From Athripsodes cinereus (taxonomy: Eukaryota; Arthropoda; Insecta; Trichoptera; Leptoceridae), in NCBI GenBank assembly GCA_947579605.1, contig OX388307.1:28807237-28871236 (forward strand): a stretch of DNA of 64,000 nt, in the 5' to 3' direction. The notes below the pieces were generated by a model. That model worked only from the letters and a program-made list of their open reading frames with translations. It was not told the origin of the DNA and did not search any database. Below are positions 57,617 to 64,000 of the stretch, in pieces. Positions within the stretch are counted from its first letter, which is position 1; each line of letters opens with the position of its first letter. The position numbers were made by a program, and so were the translations under genes.

Positions 57617-59089
57617 AAATAATTTTGGGATAATAATAAAAACTGTTGTAAAAACATTGTATTGAAACAATGGCCCATATTTATACGTTTTCTTTTAATA
57701 CTTTTTATCTTTATTCAAAGGATTTTTGCGGGAGGGTATGTTGTGTTAGGTATATTGCTATCAACTTAGTTTTTAGTAAAAAAATCTTCATTCTCTTATC
57801 TGCAAAGTTCATCACGTTTAAGGTCATTGTACTTTGTAGCTTCTTCATCTCACGCCATTGAATTATTACGGTTTTTAAAAATAAGACCATTAAACTTCTT
57901 TTTAAATTAATAGTTTCTCATTATCACAGATTTACGTAAAGGTCAGAATATCTATAAAAACAGTAAACATCGATGAAAATTATAGTGCTTTATCTTAATT
58001 TTCATAAAGAAAATGTGTTAGAATTACTTACATTAGTACTTTTAATAACTAATTGTGATAATTATTCCTAAATGTTCTTCTTATTATTTACAAAACAAAC
58101 TTCTTCCGTGTAGACAGATATTATATTTGTTATCTAGAAAATTTATAATATCAATTACTCATAATTTAATCGAGTAGTGTGTTAATAGGGTATAAAACAT
58201 TATCTTGTTCAAGTTCTGCTTTTAAAGGCTCTTAAAAACACAGGCACAAAACGCAAGTATGTAATTGTATAAAAATATTCTCTACGCTTTCCTTGCAAGA
58301 AAAGTGGCGTGGATTAAACAGATAGATAAGTACTATTTTTTTTGTGTAAATAAGGAAATGATTTAATTGTCTTAATTTTGAATGTTTTTAATGTCTTATG
58401 GCTACCCATCGCGGTGCATATTTCTTTCTGATAAAAAAAGACAGATAAGTTAAATAAAAAAAGTTTTTTCTATTACTGAACATTGAAGGGAGACTTACTT
58501 CACACCAGAATATTTCAGGAGTCATAGACTCTTATTTATCCACACATTCAAACCAAAGTTGTCCTCACGGGCAGGCCATTGAGCAGGCACAAAACAATTC
58601 AACGATTCTATTTAATTAAATATTGGAAAATTTCAAATCTAATATGTCGTCCAAATTCCAAATAATAATATAAAAAGAACTAGTTAGATGTCTATCAATC
58701 AACGAAACTTAAAATAATAAGGCAATTAACAACATATTTGTATTAGTTTTTTCGATTGAGTAATCCATATACGTGTTTTCACAAAGTACCTACGCGTACG
58801 GTAAACTTGTATCATAAATAGATTACAAAAAAATATAGTACCCATCTAGCGGTCGCCTGTATTTTCCTATAGATTATCTAACAGTATTTATAGCGTAATA
58901 AAAACTAGTTGGTTATGTCTTTTGACAGGATAGTGTGATCCTTGAAGGTGAATGAACTTCTTATAATCCATTATAATAAAACAGTTGCTAAAAACTAGTA
59001 AAGAAATTATTGTAGTCATATTGTCAGCCGACGATACTTGGTGGAAGTTCATATTAAATTAATAAAATTAAAACATTTATATTTAAAAC
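57617..59089. other. non-coding stretch
   Basis: Nothing recognised. Confidence 0.35.
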
Positions 59090-59260
59090 TTCCGTAGTGA
59101 TTTTATTAATCGCGAGTCGCGCTTTAAGACCTTCCGATCGTATCCATCAGTCAAAAACGAAAACTTTATGTAATGTAAAGTGTTACGCATTATATAAAGT
59201 GTTTTACGTAGAGAGGATGAGAGCGGAAGCTCTTGAAAGCCGACTTACGATTAAAAAAAA
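59090..59260. mobile_element. foldback element, second diverged copy
   Basis: TAGTGATTTTATTAATCGCG and AAGACCTTCCGATCG at the left with GCGGAAGCTCTTGAAAGCCG and TTACGATTAA at the right mirror each other, and both resemble the ends of 35225-35335. The 66-codon frame at 59097-59297 lies across it and is not considered a gene. Confidence 0.4.
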
Positions 59261-59674
59261 TATTGTGGAAGTACTAAATATTAATGTTTTATTATGATTA
59301 ATTTAAGAGAAATTATTACCCATTTGTTATTGGAGCATTGAAAATATTACACCTTCTGTGATGGACTTTTGTGTCCCAAATATCCAATAATATAAAGCAC
59401 ACGAAATCGAATGAATCATGAACGATACAAATTCAACCATGGATATTTTTATTGTCTCAAGAGATTTACCGTGAAGAAAATAAAACTTTAATTCTTTCCT
59501 ACGACATTTTTCTAGTATCTACGAGTGTTATATGAAAAGCAAATGGATATAACATAATTTAAGAGCCTACAGCCTACGAATAACCTTTAATTTAGTGATC
59601 AAATTTGACAACCATTCGGAGTGACACAATTTCTATGAAAAATAGGGAACATTGTGTATACTAAATACAATACA
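59261..59674. other. non-coding stretch
   Basis: Nothing recognised. Confidence 0.35.
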
Positions 59675-59924
59675 TCGATGGCATAGCGCACAGATGTGGT
59701 AAGTGCAGTTTTCATAGTTTTGAGATAATCAATGTTGAAAGTTTGAGATGCCATACAATTTAGTACTAACCACACATAGTTTTTGTTAAATATCTCGTGA
59801 ATGACTCAGAGTTTCGCAATAATATTCCTAAGGAAAATACTTCAGATGATATAGATTCACATGCGTATAATAACTCATTTTCGGTACAAACTGCACTTAC
59901 CACATCTGTGCGCTATACCATCGA
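59675..59924. mobile_element. 250-bp MITE with 35-bp terminal inverted repeats
   Basis: TGGCATAGCGCACAGATGTG...AAGTGCAGTTT at the left and its inverse at the right differ at one position. TCGA borders both ends. The interior has no coding capacity. Confidence 0.85.
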
Positions 59925-59982
59925 CATACAAAAAGTCTATTAATTGTTGAAGGGTGTTTGTGTTCACACTGTGAAAATTCAT

Positions 59983-60158
59983 ATTAAATAATTTATAAAT
60001 AATTAAAAACACTGTTATATTTTCACTATATTAAAGGACATTATACTGATTCAGTACCTACTCTTGAGAATGCCCATTGAAGTGGGTGAAAACGTTAGAG
60101 TTTAAATAAATATAGTGAAAATATAACAGTGTTTTTAATTATTTATAAATTATTTAAT
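59983..60158. mobile_element. 176-bp foldback element with 50-base arms
   Basis: ATTAAATAATTTATAAATAA...TTTTCACTATATT (59983-60032) and its inverse (60109-60158) are essentially perfect. The 76-base loop carries TTGAGAATGCCCATTGAAGT and GGTGAAAACGTTAG. Confidence 0.8.
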
Positions 60159-60331
60159 AAGTCTACTGATTACTTTTCTTGTGGTGGATGCCATAATATA
60201 AAGTACACCATTTACGTAAAGAAAAATGTATCCAGATATAGCTTTTGTCCGGATATAGATACTTTGATAAGCTCATAACATATTAAGATATATTTTTACG
60301 GTGTACTCATACCTATATAAGAGTCATTATT

Positions 60332-61623
60332 TCATATGAGTGGCTCGGAGCCAAAGGTGCCTATCCAACAAATTCAAAAATTCTGAGTTAGGCATATATT
60401 CTTTCATAAATAAGTGAATTTTATCATATTCAAAGACGCCTATAACCCTAAACTCGAGTATGGGAATACTGGTATATATTGAATATTTCGCAAAATAATT
60501 TGCTATCTAGATTTTGCGCCATAGGTGCCTATGTTGTTTTGTAGGCATCTATGGCTCACTTAGTATGGTCCGAAATGGCCGCGCAAGAGGATGTTGATAT
60601 GTTACTATCCGTTTTATTTGACGATTTCTCAGATGAAGATCAAGACTTTAGACTACCAATCGCTAATAGAGAGTCTTCAGGTATGTATTACTTGTGAACT
60701 ATAATAATAAATTCATTTTAAAATGTATACGTAGGTACAAAATGCAATTATGTGTTTAGGCACTTATGGCTCTAATGGAAAAAATAAAAATATTTTAGAT
60801 TTCGTATGTGAAGTAACATTAAAAAATTGTATTTGACATCCCACATGTTTTTAATTTGACATTCCAAATATTTCCATCCCCAATGACTGAGTTGACATAA
60901 TAAAAACGGCAAAATAGAAGCCTCCACAGAAACATTTTTTAGCACAAGCGACTTAGAAAAAGATATTGTGTATAGAAAAAAGTCTACCACGGGCGATAAA
61001 GTAGAATGGCTCAAAATAGTATGGATTCGTCTGTGAAAAAGTCAGCAGCGTAAATTTTATTACAAATATAATTATGAAGAAGATTCATATTTCCTTGAAG
61101 TCGATTTAAAAAAAAAGTGTACGAGGCCGTCCAAGTCAAACCCTTTTCAAAGAACTTTCCTTATTATATCCTCTTGGAAAAGCAATAAGTGCAGAGAAAA
61201 AGACAGATCTACTAAAACTATTGAACTATGTACCACCGGTTCATCATAATTTCTCTAAAGAGTTACGGATAGACAATTCCAGCAGCGGAGAAAATAATGA
61301 TGTTCTTGAGTAAACATTTTAGATATTTGGACCAGAGGTGCCTATGAGAAGCCTATAATCATATATTTTTTTTATTTTGTAAATTTTCTTTAGAGCCAAA
61401 AGTGCCTACAATGTTTGATTGAATATTATTGTTTTAAACTCTTCGGAATATTTTTTGTTCTCACCTACACATAATTTTTCATAGTATTTTTAACCAGTCT
61501 AAATAAAATACATTGCTCAAAGTTTTGACTTTTATTTTTAACATTAGTTCAAACTTAACCCTCATTATCTTAAAACCTTTTAAATGTTGGATAGGCACCA
61601 TTGGCTCTGAGCCACTCATATGA
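60332..61623. mobile_element. 1.29-kb terminal-inverted-repeat element with a two-exon broken ORF
   Basis: Termini 60332-60370 and 61585-61623 are 39-base inverted repeats with two mismatches (TCATATGAGTGGCTC and GGTGCCTATCCAACA blocks). The outer TCATATGA is itself palindromic, so an 8-bp target duplication cannot be told from TIR sequence. A 16-base motif close to GAGCCAAAGGTGCCTA is found at both ends and at about six internal places: + at 60348, 60516, 61329, 61393; - at 60542, 60757, 61591; weak at 60431. The body carries a spliced reading frame (see next entry). Superfamily not recognised; the subterminal motif array and possible 8-bp duplication would fit hAT, but no catalytic domain is present. 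Confidence 0.75.
60551..61313 (+). pseudogene. two-exon ORF inside the TIR element, disrupted
   Basis: Exon 1 (60551-60680) starts with ATG inside one of the 16-base motifs, encodes MAHLVWSEMAAQEDVDML and a very acidic stretch (D-D-F-S-D-E-D-Q-D-F), and ends at TCAG|GTATGT. A 237-base AT-rich intron ends at AAAATAG (60917). Exon 2 (60918-61313) joins in phase and encodes S-T-S-D-L-E-K-D-I, VEWLKIVWIRL, a stop (TGA 61034-61036), K-F-Y-Y-K-Y-N-Y-E-E-D, then, after a one-base shift in a run of nine A (61108-61116), RGRPSQTLFKELS, E-K-K-T-D-L-L and Y-V-P-P-V-H-H-N-F, ending TAA at 61311-61313. The total would be about 175 residues, far too short for a transposase. R-G-R-P resembles an AT-hook core. 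The family is not recognised; it may be an accessory protein or the fused ends of a deleted transposase. Confidence 0.6.
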
Positions 61624-62215
61624 TTGTCGTAAATTTGCGATACGCAAATATGATAATAAAGCAATTTATTATTTGTACGTAAAGTAATTATAGAAATCAG
61701 TCCTCAGGGTGAATTCATATTACATAATTATATATATAAAATAATGATATTTTAATGCGATATAATAATCTTCGTTGTTCTAATGAGATCACTAATGAAA
61801 GGCATGAAACACACCTTAACACGTGAATATTTTGATTAATATTATATGGCAAACAAACACAAAATTACAAGCTTTACATACTCAATCTTTTATTCAAAAT
61901 TTTGCTTAGGTACTCTTACGGTCACTTATTTTTAATAAGAATTGAATTGAGCATAATATCTTTTATGATACGTCGGATCACATTGTCACAATATTTATCC
62001 TTTGAGCATATGGAAGAGACATCCAAAATTACTTTGTATACTAATAGATAGGTAATAGTAATAATAAACTTTATTGCACAATAAGGAGCATACAAAATTA
62101 TCAAGTTATAAAACAATGTGATACAAATAAATGATATTGTGCAATGGGCGAGTTTATCGCAGAAGCGATATCAGATAAGAGCAGCAACATATTTAAAAAA
62201 AAATAGTCCTTATAA
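61624..62215. other. non-coding stretch
   Basis: Nothing recognised. Confidence 0.35.
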
Positions 62216-62414
62216 AAAAAGTGTCCTCTAAAAAGCGGGTGTTCGACAAAATAAAGACATTTTACATTTTAAATACAAGCGGATTGCTACTCATCCTGAA
62301 TGCCTTTATTTTTTGTTAGCACAGAGAGGACAGCTTGCGTATTTATTACATGGACTGGTCTGCTGGCTAACGCACTTGTGGATGAGATGCCGTGATGGGA
62401 TAGTAGTAGTACTT
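62216..62414 (+). mobile_element. SINE-3 copy
   Basis: GTGTCCTCTAAAAAGCGGGT, GTTCGACAAAATAAAGACAT, CTCATCCTGAATGCCTTTAT, ACAGAGAGGACAGCTTGCGT and GATGCCGTGATGGGATAG with a TAGTAGTAG tail. The head before GTGTCC is lost. Confidence 0.7.
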
Positions 62415-62691
62415 AAAAAAATTAAGAATATCCGATGTGTTTAATATTTTTGTTACAATACGGGAATATTAAGCAAATTCAATCTTAAATAAAATACTAA
62501 GCATTTTTTTATTTCATTGATACAACATTTTAAATGATTAACTTTATAATAATATAGATATCTTCTATTTATGTCGCCAAATATATTGTCTAAACACTAA
62601 AATGTGTTAAGTATATATAGCATGTAATGATTTTTTTTAAACAATAGGCAATCTTGCTTACGAGTAAATATTTTATATCAATATAAAGTTC
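62415..62691. other. non-coding stretch
   Basis: Nothing recognised. Confidence 0.35.
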
Positions 62692-62765
62692 GTAATAGGG
62701 AGGAATGAAGAAGAAAATCCAAACTCGTTGCAGACCAATCCAATGAATTGTAACTCACTATAATA
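62692..62765 (+). mobile_element. LINE-D 3' end
   Basis: It encodes R-R-K-S-K-L-V-A-D-Q-S-N-E-L then TAA, followed by CTCACTATAATATA as at the other LINE-D copies. Only the terminal ~75 bases are present. Confidence 0.6.
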
Positions 62766-63344
62766 TATTATAAAGTACGTGTGTATAAGAAGGCAAGAGA
62801 CCAATTTTTATCAGGATCTCACGACCTTTTCGCGAAATTATAATATTCTAATAAACGATCTTAAGCATATTAAAAGTTTATTAATTTCATTACCTCATAA
62901 TCCTGGGTCATCGGAGAAACCTTCTCAGAATAAGGCAGCGCTTTTAGTAATGCCTACCATAAAATATTATAATAAACACAACACTGCGTATAAAATACAT
63001 TTAATATAATCGTACAGGTATACCTACTGATATCCGCCAGTCATCAACATCGACTATGATGACATCATTGCCCTGTTTGGTGACTTCTCTAAATCATGAA
63101 TAATTTGTTCATATTAATAATATAATATTAATAGTAATAATTATTAATTGTTGTTTGCTAAAATTCCCACTCGTGCCAATAATAAATATTACGCATTGTT
63201 ATTGTTTAATTTTCATTAACGCATTGGAATTTTTGCCCATCAATTATAATGTGTTTTTATTATGTTTGCATCAAGTATTTTTAGAATATTTACTAATTTT
63301 TCATTGTTTTACCGGATTCGAGCACAACGTGCTGATGACGAAAC
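62766..63344. other. non-coding stretch
   Basis: Nothing recognised; the open frame 62779-63009 shows no family features. Confidence 0.3.
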
Positions 63345-63662
63345 CAATCAGATATCTCGGTTGGAGAACCATGTATACATAATGTAACATTGTGCACAAT
63401 CTAATCGGAAGACGTGAGAAAGGCGTCCCAACGCTTACGAATTGGCTCTAGGCTGGCTTAAGTGATCACTTTCGGTGTTCAAGGACAACGTTCACCAATT
63501 CCGCTATTCTCTCTGTCACTATTTCGTGACACCGAAATAGATTACTTAAGCCAACCTAGAGCCAATTCGTAATCGTTGGGACGTCTTTCTCACTTCTTAC
63601 GATTAAATTTTGCACAATGTTACATTGTGTAAACATAGTTCTCCAATCGAGATGTCCGATTG
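63345..63662. mobile_element. 318-bp foldback MITE with ~130-base arms
   Basis: Left arm from CAATCAGATATCTCGGTTGG and right arm, inverted, from CAATCGGACATCTCGATTGG. Both include ATGTAACATTGTGCA, GAGAAAGNCGTCCCAACG and ACGAATTGGCTCTAGG. About 20 differences across the arms indicate an older insertion. There is no open frame. Confidence 0.85.
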
Positions 63663-64000
63663 ATAAATATTATGTATTAAATTAATGAATTGTTATTGTC
63701 TATTAATAGACAAACAAAGCGGCATATAATGAAACAGCTTTCAACTATTAGAAGTTTTTTTAAGCTGATAAACAACACCTTCTTGTCACGAACCTACTTT
63801 TTGATTATTTCGATTTTGCTCAATTTTTTATCAGGATATGAAAATGTGCGCTGAAAACTTATTCTGCTGCAAGATAAGATTTAGAAAAATTAACTGCTGT
63901 CAAGCCTAACCAAGGTTTTTAACCTAACTGAATATCGTATGTTTATTATATGTTTATTATATCGTATGTTTATTATAGGTTAGCAAATTCAGGTACCTGG
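63663..64000. other. non-coding stretch
   Basis: Nothing recognised. TATCGTATGTTTATTATA is locally repeated at about 63935-63980. Confidence 0.4.

Noticed and set aside
1..64000. Bacterial or organellar origin
   Set aside because: No dense coding, operons or ribosome binding sites, and there are SINEs, LINEs and splice signals throughout.

Overview
This is a eukaryotic nuclear window, AT-rich and almost free of host coding sequence. Tailed tRNA-derived SINEs, several non-LTR (LINE) families that survive only as 3' ends, short foldback/MITE elements and a GT...AG intron all point to an arthropod, most likely an insect. The sequence alone does not separate Lepidoptera from Hemiptera. There are no operons, ribosome binding sites, rRNA genes or CRISPR arrays, and no convincing functional tRNA gene.

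Layout. 1-6.6 kb: LINE 3' ends, plus one small unrecognised minus-strand ORF (5641-5841). 6.6-7.0 kb: the best host-gene signal, a TATA box 30 bases ahead of an arthropod-type initiator, a roughly 310-base leader, an ATG and a GTATGT donor. If real, much of the sequence to the right may be its first intron. 7-32 kb: AT-rich non-coding DNA sprinkled with SINEs, LINE tails, foldback elements, a 55-bp tandem array (23.1-23.5 kb) and a 75-bp array (30.7-31.1 kb). 32.2-34.0 kb: a 19-unit, 93-bp minisatellite built from a LINE 3' end, with a 7-unit higher-order repeat. 34.5-51.5 kb: more LINE and SINE copies, a 37-bp array inside a SINE (48.5 kb) and a textbook hAT-type element with a perfect 8-bp target duplication (50206-50710). 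52.4-54.7 kb: a 365-bp inverted duplication enclosing a SINE whose 5' part is amplified as a 38-bp array. 59-64 kb: MITEs and a 1.3-kb terminal-inverted-repeat element (60332-61623) carrying a two-exon, now broken, reading frame and about eight copies of a 16-bp motif.

How the parts relate. The abundant SINE (called SINE-3 here) and one LINE family (LINE-B) end in the same 3' sequence, which fits a SINE retrotransposed by LINE-B machinery. Four of the five tandem arrays are amplified pieces of LINE-A or SINE-3. The long open frames in the window (616, 270, 185 and 131 codons) are by-products of repeat units whose length is a multiple of three; they are not genes.

Family labels LINE-A, -B, -D, -E and SINE-1, -2, -3 and F are local names used only in this annotation. 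All family assignments come from reading the sequence; no database search was possible.
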